Source of the DNA: Allokutzneria sp. A3M-2-11 16
GTDB lineage: Bacteria; Actinomycetota; Actinomycetes; Mycobacteriales; Pseudonocardiaceae
Assembly: GCF_024213555.1 (NCBI RefSeq)
Contig: NZ_JANAVO010000005.1
Location: 124,001-188,000 of the forward strand
DNA length: 64,000 bases
Direction of reading: 5' to 3'
The translations under genes were made by a program, and so were the position numbers. Position 1 is the stretch's first letter, and each line of letters starts with the position of its first letter. Under the pieces are notes generated by a model. The model was not told the origin of the DNA and searched no databases. It saw nothing but the letters and a program-made list of their open reading frames with translations. Below are positions 45,403-54,654 of the stretch, piece by piece.

Positions 45403-46260
45403 ATGAGCGAACACGACAGCGTGCTGGTGATCGGATCGACCGGGAACGTCGGCGGGAACGTGGTGGCCGAGCTGCTGCGACGAGGGGTGAACGTGCGCGC
45501 GTTCGTCCGAGACTCCGGCGCCGCCGACGTGCCGGACGGGGTCGAACTCGCGGTCGGGGACCTCCACGACGTCGCCAGCCTGACCGAGGCCGTCGCCGGG
45601 ACCAGCGCGGTGTTCCTGATGTGGCCGTTCCTGTCCACCGACGGCATCGAGGACGTCGTCGCGGCGGTCGGGGCGCGGCGGCTGGTCTACCTCTCCTCCT
45701 ACGGCGTGGACGAAACCGTTGAGCGGCAAGGAGATCCGATCCACCAGATGCACGCCGACATCGAGCGCGCGATCACCGCGTCGACGGCGGAGTGGACGAT
45801 GCTGCGCGCGGGCACCTTCGCCGCGAACGCGCTCGGCTGGGCCGCGGAGATCCGGGCGGGCGACACGGTCAGCGAGGCGTTCGGGTCGGCGGCGCGCGCG
45901 GTGGTGCATGAGCGCGACCTCGCCGCGGTCGCCGCGAAGGTCCTCACCGAGGACGGGCACGCCGGCGCGCGGTACGTGCTGACCGGGCCGGAGCCGGTGA
46001 CCCACGTCGAGCAGGTGCGGATCATCGGCGAGGTGCTCGGCCGCGACGTGCGTTTCCGCGAACTGACGCCGGAGGCCGCGCGGCAGCGGATGCTCGACCA
46101 CGGCTGGCCGGTGGAGTTCGCTGACGGGCTGCTGGGCGCCTGGGACGGCTTCGAGCGGCAGCCGGTGCGCATCTCCCCCACGGTCACCGAGCTGACCGGC
46201 AGCGCGCCGAGGTCCTTCCGCGACTGGGTGCGCGACCACGCCGCCGACTTCGCCGCCTGA
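45403..46260 (+). CDS. NmrA/SDR-type NAD(P)-binding oxidoreductase
   Basis: The 285-residue protein has the Rossmann motif VIGSTGNVGGNVV, LAVGDLHDVASLTEAV and RLVYLSSYGVDETV, with an atypical SDR C-terminal half (VLTGPEPVTHVEQVRIIGEVLG, as in NmrA-like and quinone-reductase-like proteins). ATG 45403 is chosen over GTG 45394 because the predicted MerR-type promoter would place the transcript start right at it. It probably reduces a small electrophile or acts as a redox sensor. It resembles the protein at 12657-13556 only in general fold. Confidence 0.83.
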   Translation: MSEHDSVLVIGSTGNVGGNVVAELLRRGVNVRAFVRDSGAADVPDGVELAVGDLHDVASLTEAVAGTSAVFLMWPFLSTDGIEDVVAAVGARRLVYLSSYGVDETVERQGDPIHQMHADIERAITASTAEWTMLRAGTFAANALGWAAEIRAGDTVSEAFGSAARAVVHERDLAAVAAKVLTEDGHAGARYVLTGPEPVTHVEQVRIIGEVLGRDVRFRELTPEAARQRMLDHGWPVEFADGLLGAWDGFERQPVRISPTVTELTGSAPRSFRDWVRDHAADFAA

Positions 46261-46272
46261 GCAGCTCCTGAG

Positions 46273-47505
46273 CTAGCAGTCGGGGACGCGCTTGCGGGGG
46301 CGCTTGATCTTCAGGGGCGGGGGCACGGCGAAGGCCATGGCCGGGTCGCGATCGGGCGGCCCGGCCGCGACCCAGTCCCCCTTGCCCATGGTGAACGGGT
46401 ACCACCGGCCGTCGCGGCCCAGGCGCAGCTGGATGCGGGGCTCGGTGAAGGTGAACCAGTTCGTCGGCCCCTCGCGGTCGGTCTCGGCGGTGAACTCCCC
46501 CAGCTCGGCCGCCTCCAGCGCGATCCGCGCCCTGGCCAGCTCCAGCTCCGACGGCGCCCACTTGTCGTGCGCGATCGCGTAGCCCTCCCGGCCGCCGTAG
46601 AACCACGCCATCGCGGCGTCGCGCAGCGGCGGGATCTTGCGCGCGATCTCCACGTTGAAGTTCTGCGCGATGACCCGGGCCAGGTCCTCGTTCATGTCCA
46701 GCCGCGGCTCCGGCTCGGCGTTGGCGCTGTCGGCGAGCAGGTGCCGTGCGTGCCACACCGCGTTGGCGTAGAGCTGCGGGAGCAGCTCCGGCGGCAGGCC
46801 CGGCGGCGACGAGACGTCCAGCCTGGGCGCGGGCTCCCGCGGCACCTCGACCGGGATGTCCGGCAGCGGACCGGGGGTTCGGGCGTAGGCGTCGGCGATC
46901 GAACTGCCCCTGGCGGCCGGGCGGCGCACGTGGGCGACGGTGCGGAACTGCAGCTCCAGCAGCAGCTCCTCCTCGTCCTTGCCCAGCAGCAGGAACAGCA
47001 GGAACGGGTCGGCGTCCAGCAGCCACGCCGCCTGGTAGACCAGCGCCGCCGCGTGCCTGCACCCCAGCGAGTGCCAGTCGTCGCAGTCGCACTCGGTGTC
47101 CACGCCACCGGTGGTCGGGAACAGCGGCACCCCGATCCCCGCGGCGGAGGTGGCCAGGTCCTGCGGCATCTCGTGGTCCAGCAGCGCGGCGAGGTACCCG
47201 GAGCGGTTGGCGAACTCCTCCAGCAGCCAGCCCCACTCGCGGTCCTCGAACGGCGTGATCGCGACGTAGGTCTCGTAGAAGTCGTGGCCCTCGCGCACCT
47301 CGGCGCTGATCCGCCCCGGGCTGAGCGTGATCGGGCCGACCGTGCCGGTGTAGGCGATCTTGCGACCGGCTTTGAGCTGCTCGGCGTCCAGCCCGGACTT
47401 CTCCTCCAGCACCCGCGTCCACTCGCGGCCCCACCAGGTCTGCGCGACCGGGCCCAGGCGCCGCTGCATCCGGCCGAAGGCGGGGAACCCGCGTGCCCGC
47501 CTCAC
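46273..47505 (-). CDS. SWIM zinc-finger protein, partner of the SNF2 helicase
   Basis: The 410-residue protein has an N-terminal helical region with WWGREWTRVLEE, then the SWIM motif CDCDDWHSLGCRH (C-x-C-x7-C-x-H) about residues 140-155, and a long C-terminal part rich in helices ending in a basic tail. SWIM domains bind DNA or proteins. It starts with GTG 47505, overlapping the helicase stop (GTGA). Helicase plus SWIM protein is a recurrent actinobacterial pair whose function is not known, perhaps DNA repair or chromatin-like remodelling. Confidence 0.85.
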   Translation of the reverse strand: MRRARGFPAFGRMQRRLGPVAQTWWGREWTRVLEEKSGLDAEQLKAGRKIAYTGTVGPITLSPGRISAEVREGHDFYETYVAITPFEDREWGWLLEEFANRSGYLAALLDHEMPQDLATSAAGIGVPLFPTTGGVDTECDCDDWHSLGCRHAAALVYQAAWLLDADPFLLFLLLGKDEEELLLELQFRTVAHVRRPAARGSSIADAYARTPGPLPDIPVEVPREPAPRLDVSSPPGLPPELLPQLYANAVWHARHLLADSANAEPEPRLDMNEDLARVIAQNFNVEIARKIPPLRDAAMAWFYGGREGYAIAHDKWAPSELELARARIALEAAELGEFTAETDREGPTNWFTFTEPRIQLRLGRDGRWYPFTMGKGDWVAAGPPDRDPAMAFAVPPPLKIKRPRKRVPDC

Positions 47506-50324
47506 CGCGGGCTCCTCAGCTCGACCAGGTTCGCCAGCTCCGCGTCGCCCAGCTCGGTCAGCCCGGCCTCGCCGCCGCCCAGCACCTTGTCGGCCAGCAC
47601 CTTGTCGGCCAGGTCGCGCTTGTCGCGCAGCATCTCGGCGATGCGGTCCTCGATGGTGCCCTCGGTGACGAAGCGGTGCACCTGCACCGGCCGGGTCTGG
47701 CCGATCCGGTAGGCGCGGTCGGTCGCCTGCTCCTCCACCGCCGGGTTCCACCACCGGTCGTAGTGCACGACGTGGTCGGCGCGGGTCAGGTTGAGCCCGG
47801 TGCCCGCGGCCTTGAGTGACAGCAGGAACACCGGCGACTTTCCCTCCTGGAAACGCTGGACCAGCTCTTCGCGGGCGGCCACCGGAGTGCCGCCGTGCAG
47901 CAGCTGCGCGGACACCCCGCGCGCGCCGAGGTGGGCCTGGAGCAACCGCGCCATCGCCACGTACTGGGTGAACACCAGCACCGCCCCGTCCTCGGCGAGG
48001 ATCGTCTCCAGCAGCTCGTCGAGCAGTTCGAGCTTGCCCGAGCGCCCCGGCAGCCGGGAGCCGTCCTCGGCAAGGAAGTGCGCCGGGTGGTTGCAGATCT
48101 GCTTCAGCGAGGTCAGCAGCTTGATGATCAGCCCGCGCCGGGTCATCCCGTCCGTGGCGGCGATCTCCGCCATGGTCTCGCGCACCACCGCCTCGTAGAG
48201 CGCGGCCTGCTCGGTGGTCAGCGACACCGGGTGATCGGTCTCGGTCTTCGGCGGCAGTTCCGGCGCGATGCCCGGATCGGACTTGCGGCGCCGCAACAGG
48301 AACGGCCGGATCAGCTGGGCGAAGCGATCGGCGGTCGCCTGGTCCCGCTCGGCCTCGATCGGCTTGGCCCACCGGCTCCGGAACGCCGTCAGTCCGCCCA
48401 GCAGGCCAGGGGTCGTCCAGTCCAGCACCGACCACAGCTCGGCCAGGTTGTTCTCCACCGGCGTGCCGGTCAACGCCACCCGCGCGGCGGCCGGGATGGA
48501 CCGCAACGCCTTCGCCGTGCCGGAGTTGTGGTTCTTCACGTGCTGCGCCTCATCGGCCACCAGCAGATCCCACGAGTGCTCGGCGAGCAGCTCCGCGTCC
48601 AGCCGCATCGTCCCGTAGGTGGTGAGCACGAAACCGCTGTCCGCGCCGTCGAGGGTGCGGTTGCCGCCGTGGAAGCGCCGCACCGGGGTGCCCGGGGCGA
48701 AGCGCTCGATCTCGCGTTCCCAGTTGCCCAGCAACGACGCCGGGCACACCACCAACGTCGGCGCCCCCGCCTTGCGGTGCAGGTGCAACGCGATGACCGT
48801 GATCGTCTTGCCCAGGCCCATGTCGTCGGCCAGGCAGCCGCCGAGGCCCAGCGAGGTCATCCTGGCCAGCCACCGCAGGCCCCGCAGCTGGTAGTCGCGC
48901 AGCGTCGCGGCCAGCTCCGGCGGCTGCTCGCACAGCTCCTCGCCCGGCTGGGCGATCCGGTCCCGCAGCTCCTCCAGCCACCCGGAGGCGGCGACCTGCA
49001 CCACCTCGCCGTCGACCTCGGCCGTCCCGGTCAGCGCAGCGCTGAGCGCGTCCATGGGCTTGAGCGACTTCAGCGCGCGGTCGCGGGCCTTCGCGGCGAG
49101 TGCGGGATCGACCAGCACCCACTGGTCCCGCAACCGCACCACCGGGCGGTGGGACTCGGCGAGCCGGTCCATCTCCTCGCTGGTCAACGGGGTGCCCCCG
49201 AGCGCGAGCCGCCAGTTGAACTTCAGCGACCTCCCGCGCGCGAAGAACCCGGCCACGTCCGAGGGCTGCCGCTTGGCCTCACCGACCACGGCGTGCGCGG
49301 TGAGATCGCGGACGAAGTCCTTCGGCCAGTGCACATCCACACCCGCCGCGGACAGCCGCGTCGCCCCGGACCCGAGCAGGTCCACGACCTCGTCATCGCC
49401 GAGCGCCAGCTCGTCCGGGACCGCGGCGTTGAGCAGGGACTCCAGCGGCGACCACGCCCGCGCCGCCCGGCGTACCGCGAGCATCACGTCGATGTGCGCG
49501 CGCGAGCCGAACGGGTGATCGGGATCGGCCCACACCCGCGCGGCGTCGGCGACCAGGGCCGAGTCGCCCAGGCTGTGCACCTGCACCACCACCTGGAAAC
49601 GCCCCCGGTCGAGGTCGCCGCCGGTGACCTCCACGCGCAACGAGATCCGCAGCCCGGCGTCCAGCCCCGCCGCGTTCTCCTCCGCCCACGGCTTCAACCG
49701 CGCGAGCTTGCGCGGCGGGAGCCCCACGCCGCCGGAGAACTCGGGCCTGCCGATGGCGAATCCGGCCGCCTCGGTGCGGGGAAGACCGTCGGCGACCGCG
49801 TCCAGGAAACCGCGCAGCAGCGGTTCCGGCGAGGGCAGGTCACCGGAGTCGTTGGGCGTGGCGCGCGCCTCGGCGGGCATCGCGTCGGTCAGCTGGCGCA
49901 GCCGCGTGAAGTCGTCCTGGGAGAGCTGGCCGATCCGCCAGGCGTCGTTGTCCTCCTCGGTCACCCACGGCAGCACCCGGCCGCGCGCCACGAGCTGCAA
50001 CGCCAGCACCGTCGCGGTCCCCCAGAACCGGGTGGCCGCGTGCGCCGACATCGCCGAGCGGGCCCGGGTGAGCGCGGGAACGGCCTCGCCGACGTGGAGC
50101 CAGGTGGCCGGGACGGTGTCGATGTCGCCGGTGGGAAGCCCCACGGTGAGCGTGCAGCGCTCGCCGATCTCCGGTGGCTCCGCGCCGTCCGGGCACCAGA
50201 ACACCATCCGGCTCATCCGCGGCGGGTCGACCGGCTGGAACACGACCGCGCACCGGCTCAGCTCGCCGACCTGCGCGGCCGTCAGGTTCACCCACTTGTG
50301 GCTGGCTGTCCGGGACACCGTCAC
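47502..50324 (-). CDS. SNF2-family helicase
   Basis: The 940-residue protein has about 480 N-terminal residues of unknown fold and then the SNF2/RapA-like motor: motif I DDMGLGKTITVIAL (about residue 500), motif Ia VVCPASLLGNWEREI, motif II DEAQ in LLVADEAQHVKN, motif III VALTGTPVENN, and the C-terminal helicase motifs VLVFTQYVAM and DRAYRIGQTRPVQVHRF. It translocates on double-stranded DNA without classic strand separation. GTG 50324 overlaps the TetR stop and its own stop overlaps the SWIM gene start, so three genes form an operon. Unwinding or nucleoprotein remodelling linked with the SWIM protein is the best inference. Confidence 0.93.
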   Translation of the reverse strand: MTVSRTASHKWVNLTAAQVGELSRCAVVFQPVDPPRMSRMVFWCPDGAEPPEIGERCTLTVGLPTGDIDTVPATWLHVGEAVPALTRARSAMSAHAATRFWGTATVLALQLVARGRVLPWVTEEDNDAWRIGQLSQDDFTRLRQLTDAMPAEARATPNDSGDLPSPEPLLRGFLDAVADGLPRTEAAGFAIGRPEFSGGVGLPPRKLARLKPWAEENAAGLDAGLRISLRVEVTGGDLDRGRFQVVVQVHSLGDSALVADAARVWADPDHPFGSRAHIDVMLAVRRAARAWSPLESLLNAAVPDELALGDDEVVDLLGSGATRLSAAGVDVHWPKDFVRDLTAHAVVGEAKRQPSDVAGFFARGRSLKFNWRLALGGTPLTSEEMDRLAESHRPVVRLRDQWVLVDPALAAKARDRALKSLKPMDALSAALTGTAEVDGEVVQVAASGWLEELRDRIAQPGEELCEQPPELAATLRDYQLRGLRWLARMTSLGLGGCLADDMGLGKTITVIALHLHRKAGAPTLVVCPASLLGNWEREIERFAPGTPVRRFHGGNRTLDGADSGFVLTTYGTMRLDAELLAEHSWDLLVADEAQHVKNHNSGTAKALRSIPAAARVALTGTPVENNLAELWSVLDWTTPGLLGGLTAFRSRWAKPIEAERDQATADRFAQLIRPFLLRRRKSDPGIAPELPPKTETDHPVSLTTEQAALYEAVVRETMAEIAATDGMTRRGLIIKLLTSLKQICNHPAHFLAEDGSRLPGRSGKLELLDELLETILAEDGAVLVFTQYVAMARLLQAHLGARGVSAQLLHGGTPVAAREELVQRFQEGKSPVFLLSLKAAGTGLNLTRADHVVHYDRWWNPAVEEQATDRAYRIGQTRPVQVHRFVTEGTIEDRIAEMLRDKRDLADKVLADKVLGGGEAGLTELGDAELANLVELRSPR

Positions 50325-50932
50325 GCGTTCGCCTTCCGCATTCCGTTCACGATGAGCCGCAGGCCCCGCTCGAAGCGCTCGTCCGCGTCACCGAAGAGCC
50401 CCTCACCGGCCGCGTGGGCCAGCGGCAGTTCGTCCGCGTCGATGCGCTCCGCCCGTGCTTGCGGCCGGTAGCGCGGATCGCCCGCCGTTGCCTGTTCCTC
50501 CACCGCGTGACCGGTGGCGTAGCAGTGCACGGTCATCAACCCGGCAACGCCCTCGGCGAGGCTGAAGCCCGCGTCGGTGAGCAGTCGCAGGGCCCTGTCC
50601 TGTCCCTTGTAGACATCGTCACGGGTGAGGTAGGTGCCGCTGAAGACCTTCGCCCCGTCACGATGGCTCAACAGCGCCCCGCGCAGCGCGCGACCGTAGT
50701 TGACCAGCAGGTCGGTCCAGTCCTGACCGTACTCCGCCGACCCGAGCGCCTCCGCCAGCACCGTGCTGGCCATCTCGTCGACCAGTTCCTGCTTGTTCTT
50801 GAAGTGCCAGTACAGGGCGGGCGCCTGGACGTTGAGCTCGGTGGCGATGCGGCGCAGCGTCAGGTTGTCGACGCCCACCTCGTTGAGCACCCGCAGCGCA
50901 GTGCGCACGACGGTGTCGCGATCCAGGGCCAT
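50321..50932 (-). CDS. TetR regulator of the TetR(class)/VarR type
   Basis: The 203-residue protein has the HTH of tetracycline-repressor-like proteins (VDNLTLRRIATELNVQAPALYWHFKNKQELVDEMA) and the TetR_C effector domain (GTYLTRDDVYKGQDRALRLLTDAGFSLAEGV). It diverges from an FAD hydroxylase gene; CTTAACG-CGTTAAG palindromes in the gap are its likely operators. This mirrors TetR/TetX-like control of drug-modifying flavoproteins. Oddly, its stop overlaps the SNF2 gene start, so the helicase may share the repressor's own regulation. Confidence 0.87.
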   Translation of the reverse strand: MALDRDTVVRTALRVLNEVGVDNLTLRRIATELNVQAPALYWHFKNKQELVDEMASTVLAEALGSAEYGQDWTDLLVNYGRALRGALLSHRDGAKVFSGTYLTRDDVYKGQDRALRLLTDAGFSLAEGVAGLMTVHCYATGHAVEEQATAGDPRYRPQARAERIDADELPLAHAAGEGLFGDADERFERGLRLIVNGMRKANA

Positions 50933-50982
50933 CGGTGTCCTCGCAGGTCGGGGCTTGACAGCTTAACAGCATTCAGGTAGTC

Positions 50983-51011
50983 CTTAACGGCGTTAGATTT
51001 AACGACGTTAA
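50983..51011 (+). promoter_or_regulatory. Twin TetR operators upstream of the FAD hydroxylase
   Basis: CTTAACGGCGTTAG (50983-50996) and TTAACGACGTTAA (50999-51011) share the palindromic core TTAACG-CGTTA. The second touches the ribosome site AGGAG (51010-51014) of the hydroxylase gene, so binding would block transcription or translation start. Confidence 0.7.
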
Positions 51012-51020
51012 GGAGTGTTC

Positions 51021-52337
51021 GTGATCCTGATCGCCGGAGCCGGGCCCACCGGCCTCACCCTCGCCGTCGACCTGGCCCGCCGCGGTGTCCCCGTGCGCGT
51101 CGTCGACAAGGCCGACCGGCACTTCGTGGGTTCCCGGGGCAAGGGGCTGCAACCCCGCACGCTGGAAGTCCTCGCCGATCTCGGCGTGCTCGACGCGGTC
51201 CGCGCCGCGGGCGCGCCCTACCCGCTGCTGCGCATGCACGGCCCGAACGGCCACGACGACCGCCCGATGTTCGAGCCCGGTGAAGCCGAACCGTGGATGC
51301 TCGGCCAGGGCGAGTTCGAGGCGATCCTGCGCGCGAAGCTCGCCGAGCACGGCGTGCGGGTCGAACTCGGCGCGGAGCTGACGGAGTTCACCCAGGACGG
51401 CGACGGCGTCACCGCCGTGGTCGGCGGAACGGAGATCCGCGCGGACTACCTGATCGGCGCGGACGGCGGCCGCAGCTTCGTGCGCAAGCGGCTCGGCGTC
51501 GCCTTCGTCGGCCACCCCGTCGACCAGCTCACGATGGTCATCGCCGACGTCACCTCACGCGGCCTGGACCGCGACCGCTGGCACCTCTGGCCCCAGGCCC
51601 GGCCGACCATGATCGGCATGTGCCCGCTGCCCGGCGGCACCGACCGCTTCCAGCTGATGATGGGCATCACCGCCGAACCCTCGGAAACCAGCTCGGAAAT
51701 CAGCGAGGACTACCTGCGCGCGGCCCTGCACGAACGCACCGGCCGCACCGACGTCACCCTCACCGACCCGACGTGGACGTCGATCTACCGCTCCAACGCG
51801 CGCATGGTCGACCGCTACCGGATCGGCCGGGTCCTGCTCGCGGGCGACGCCGCGCACGTCCACCCGCCCACCGGCGGCCAGGGCCTCAACACCGGAGTGC
51901 AGGACGCCTACAACCTCGGCTGGAAGCTCGCCGCGGTCCTCAACGGAGCACCGGGGGCGCTGCTGGACACCTACGAGGAGGAACGCCTGCCGATCGCCGC
52001 TGACGTGCTCGGGCTCAGCACCGAACTGCTCGGCAAGAACATCCGGCGGGAGGACGGGGGCTTCAAGCGCGGCAAGGAAACCCAGCAACTGCACCTGACC
52101 TACCGAGGCAGTTCCCTTGCCCGGGGCGAGCACGGCGGCGACCGGGTCCCGGGAGTCTTCGGCCCCGGCTTCACCCTGCTCGCCCTGGGTTCGCAGTGCC
52201 CGGCGGACGCGGTGGCCGCACCGGAGCTGCGCGAGCACTACGGCTGCGACTTCGTCCTGGTCCGCCCGGACGGCCACGTCGGGGTGAGCACCGACGACCT
52301 CGCCGACGTCCAGAACTACCTGGCTATTACGTCTTGA
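51021..52337 (+). CDS. FAD-dependent aromatic monooxygenase (TetX/rifampicin-hydroxylase-like)
   Basis: The 438-residue enzyme has the FAD fingerprint ILIAGAGPTGLTLAV at the start, the DG motif stretch DYLIGADGGRSFVRKRL, and the GD motif [21 protein letters not shown] followed by a helix typical of PHBH-fold hydroxylases. The C-terminal thioredoxin-like domain is shortened (CDFVLVRPDGHVGVS). It should hydroxylate an aromatic or tetracycline- or rifamycin-like compound using NADPH and O2. GTG 51021 is chosen as it lies 6 bases after AGGAG. Divergent TetR with operators suggests drug-inducible expression. Confidence 0.87.
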   Translation: MILIAGAGPTGLTLAVDLARRGVPVRVVDKADRHFVGSRGKGLQPRTLEVLADLGVLDAVRAAGAPYPLLRMHGPNGHDDRPMFEPGEAEPWMLGQGEFEAILRAKLAEHGVRVELGAELTEFTQDGDGVTAVVGGTEIRADYLIGADGGRSFVRKRLGVAFVGHPVDQLTMVIADVTSRGLDRDRWHLWPQARPTMIGMCPLPGGTDRFQLMMGITAEPSETSSEISEDYLRAALHERTGRTDVTLTDPTWTSIYRSNARMVDRYRIGRVLLAGDAAHVHPPTGGQGLNTGVQDAYNLGWKLAAVLNGAPGALLDTYEEERLPIAADVLGLSTELLGKNIRREDGGFKRGKETQQLHLTYRGSSLARGEHGGDRVPGVFGPGFTLLALGSQCPADAVAAPELREHYGCDFVLVRPDGHVGVSTDDLADVQNYLAITS

Positions 52338-52803
52338 TCGTCTTGGTGGTCCCGTCGCACCGGACGTCCGCCACGCCCCGGTCGTCGAAGACGAACTCGA
52401 ACTTCACGTGCAGCGTCCTGCCGCTCGGCATCTTCTGCTTGTCCTCGGCGGGGTAGTGGAACCACTCCCCGCGGCCCGTCTCACCGTTCTCGTACTTCAG
52501 GACCGTGTTCCCGCTCGCGTCCTTCACCGAGAACCTGACGTCGCTCTTGTTGCCGACCGTGTTGGACAGCGTCCACTTGACCCGGCGAAGGTGGACCGAG
52601 CCCTTGGCGCCCCGCTCGAAGGCCGCCTCGATCGCGCCCGTGTGCTTCTTGTCCGGCTTGGTCTCGGTCTGCGTCTTGGAGCAGCTCCCCTTCAGCACGA
52701 CGGAAGATCCGGCGCTGGCGGGAAGTGCGGTGGTCGCCGTCAGCGCGACGGCGCCGACCACGACGGCGAGTACGTGCGAACGACGATCGGTGCGGTGTGA
52801 CAC
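52327..52803 (-). CDS. Secreted beta-rich protein, function unknown
   Basis: The 158-residue precursor has a Sec signal (MSHRTDRRSHVLAVVVGAV, cleavage after PASA near residue 30) and a mature domain of alternating polar/hydrophobic strands with two cysteines (GSCSKTQ and DVRCDG) that can form a disulphide. No catalytic motif. GTG 52803 follows GGGAG. It is convergent with the hydroxylase (11-base overlap) and divergent from another secreted protein. An extracellular binding or structural role is a guess. Confidence 0.75.
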   Translation of the reverse strand: MSHRTDRRSHVLAVVVGAVALTATTALPASAGSSVVLKGSCSKTQTETKPDKKHTGAIEAAFERGAKGSVHLRRVKWTLSNTVGNKSDVRFSVKDASGNTVLKYENGETGRGEWFHYPAEDKQKMPSGRTLHVKFEFVFDDRGVADVRCDGTTKTIKT

Positions 52804-53000
52804 CGTGACTCCCTTTGTGAATGGTGCCCGGCTCTTTACCGGTCAACCGCGCGCAGGTTAATACGGGAAATCCCAGACGAGAAAAGCGCTTCGCCCCCGA
52901 TCGAACATTCATCATTTTCAGCTAATCGTCGAAGGGGCGGGCACGTAAGGCTGCCCTTTCGCACATTGGCAGCACCATGCGACCAGGACAGCCTGAACGC

Positions 53001-53528
53001 ATGAAGATCAAGGCACTCGCCCTCGCCGCCACGATGCTGTTGCTGGCCGGAACGGCACACGCCGGAGTACGGCAGTACCAGGACGGCTTCGAGAACTCCC
53101 CCGCCACGAAATGGCGCACGGTCGGCCATGCCGGGTACGACATCAACACCGGCAACGCCAGGACCGGCCAGAACAACGCGTGGCTGCACGTCGGCGGCGG
53201 TGCGGGCGCCCGAGCCCATCTCTACACCGAGGTGCAGACCGGCGTCGACGGGCCGAGCACGTGCACCGTGCAGATCTACGCGCACCCGCTCAACGACCGC
53301 AGCAAGGAGGTCGACGAGATCGCCATCTACGACAACACCAACACGGTCAGCCGCCGGGTCCAGCCCTCCCTGCGCCCCGGCAGCGGCTACGAGCCGATCA
53401 CCATCGGCGGAATCCAGATCACCGGCCCTCGGACGCTGAAGATCTTCGTCATCCTGCAGGACGACGGCCGGGGCCACGACGGCGAATGGGTCCGCCTGGA
53501 CGACTTCTCCGTCAGCTGCCAGTACTGA
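53001..53528 (+). CDS. Secreted beta-sandwich-like protein, function unknown
   Basis: The 175-residue precursor starts MKIKALALAATMLLLAGTAHA, a clear Sec signal peptide. The mature part resembles a jelly-roll domain: YQDGFENSPATKWRTVGHAG (common at the start of carbohydrate-binding-like domains), WLHVGGGAGARAHLYTEVQT and DDGRGHDGEWVRLDDFSV at the end, with Cys residues in TCTVQIY and SCQY. Similar domains occur in extracellular actinobacterial enzymes, but there is no catalytic part. An ATG at 52977 would put eight residues before the signal and is rejected. The end overlaps the convergent dehydrogenase gene by 17 bases. Confidence 0.75.
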   Translation: MKIKALALAATMLLLAGTAHAGVRQYQDGFENSPATKWRTVGHAGYDINTGNARTGQNNAWLHVGGGAGARAHLYTEVQTGVDGPSTCTVQIYAHPLNDRSKEVDEIAIYDNTNTVSRRVQPSLRPGSGYEPITIGGIQITGPRTLKIFVILQDDGRGHDGEWVRLDDFSVSCQY

Positions 53529-54651
53529 GCCTGCCCCGCAACGCCATGGCGGCGCGCACCCGGTCCTGGGCCAGCTCGCGCGCCGCCTCGTGCGTCGTGC
53601 GCTCCCGGCGCGCGGCCTCGGCCAGGACCAGTTCGGTGTTGCCGCGCAGCTTCGCCGCGATCGTCGCGAAGATCTCCGCCGGATCGGGCCGGAACGCCGA
53701 ATAGCGCGCGTCCATCGCGAACGCGGCCGCCACCACACCGCCGGCGTTGGCCACGAAGTCCGGGACCACCGTGATCCCGCGCTCCGCCAGCACCTTCTGC
53801 GCGGCCGGAGTGGTCGGCAGGTTCGCCCCCTCCACCACGAGCCGCGCCTTCACCCGCGCCGCCAGCTCCTCGGAGATCACGTCCTGCACCGCGGCGGGCA
53901 CCAGGATCTCCGCGTCCAGCAGCAGCTCCTCGCCGGGCCGGAGCCGCGAACCGCCGTACTCGCGCACCACCGCGTCCCCGTGCACGGCGCGCAGCTCCAG
54001 CAACCGGGCGACGTCCAAACCGGACGGATCGTGCAGCGCTCCGTCCACTGTGGACACCGCGACGACCGTGGCGCCCAGCTCCGCGAAGCGCTTCGCCGCC
54101 GCCCAGCCGACCGCGCCGAAGCCCTGGATCGACACCCGCGCCCCCGCCAGCGGCACGCCGATCACCGCTGAGGCCGCGGACGCCGTCTCCGCCACGCCGA
54201 AACCGGTCACGCCCAGCTCGTCGTAAGGCACTCCGCCCAGCTCCGCCGGAGTGCCGACCGCCGCGCCACGATCACCCAGCTCGTCCTGCACGATTGCCGC
54301 GTCGCGCTCGGTCAGCCCCATGTCCAGGCCGAGCACGTACTCGCGCGGCACCTCGTTCGACAAGCGCCGCACGAACGCCCTCAGCGCCGCCTCCTTGTCC
54401 GGCGACGCCGGATCGAAGCGGATGCCCGCCTTCGCGCCGCCGTAGAACAGGTCGACACCCGCCCACTTCCACGTCATCACCCGTGCGAGCCGCGCCACCT
54501 CGGCCACCGACAGCGTCGGGCTCATCCGCGTGCCGCCCTTGCCGACGCCGCGCGCGGTGTTGTCGATGACCAGCACCCCGCGCATGCCCGTGCGCGAGTC
54601 GGAGACGACGACGACCTTCTCCGGGCCCCACTCGTCGATCAGCTCGAACAC
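53512..54651 (-). CDS. Glu/Leu/Phe/Val dehydrogenase-family amino-acid dehydrogenase
   Basis: The 379-residue enzyme has the amino-acid dehydrogenase catalytic residues: Lys62 in MTWKWAGVD, Lys74 in GGAKAGIRFDP and Asp110 in LGLDMG, and the NAD-binding IQGFGAVGWAAAKRF. It should deaminate an L-amino acid reversibly to the 2-oxo acid and ammonia with NAD(P). GGAKAG replaces the usual GGAKGG. GTG 54651 lies 3 bases after the upstream stop, at the end of a four-gene operon; by context it may act on 2-aminoadipate or a related amino acid. Confidence 0.85.
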   Translation of the reverse strand: MFELIDEWGPEKVVVVSDSRTGMRGVLVIDNTARGVGKGGTRMSPTLSVAEVARLARVMTWKWAGVDLFYGGAKAGIRFDPASPDKEAALRAFVRRLSNEVPREYVLGLDMGLTERDAAIVQDELGDRGAAVGTPAELGGVPYDELGVTGFGVAETASAASAVIGVPLAGARVSIQGFGAVGWAAAKRFAELGATVVAVSTVDGALHDPSGLDVARLLELRAVHGDAVVREYGGSRLRPGEELLLDAEILVPAAVQDVISEELAARVKARLVVEGANLPTTPAAQKVLAERGITVVPDFVANAGGVVAAAFAMDARYSAFRPDPAEIFATIAAKLRGNTELVLAEAARRERTTHEAARELAQDRVRAAMALRGRLSTGS

Positions 54652-54654
54652 GGC

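Noticed and set aside
47895-50471. 858-codon plus-strand frame opposite the SNF2 helicase
   Set aside because: Antisense shadow with Arg/Gln/Pro-rich composition; the helicase motifs on the minus strand are complete.
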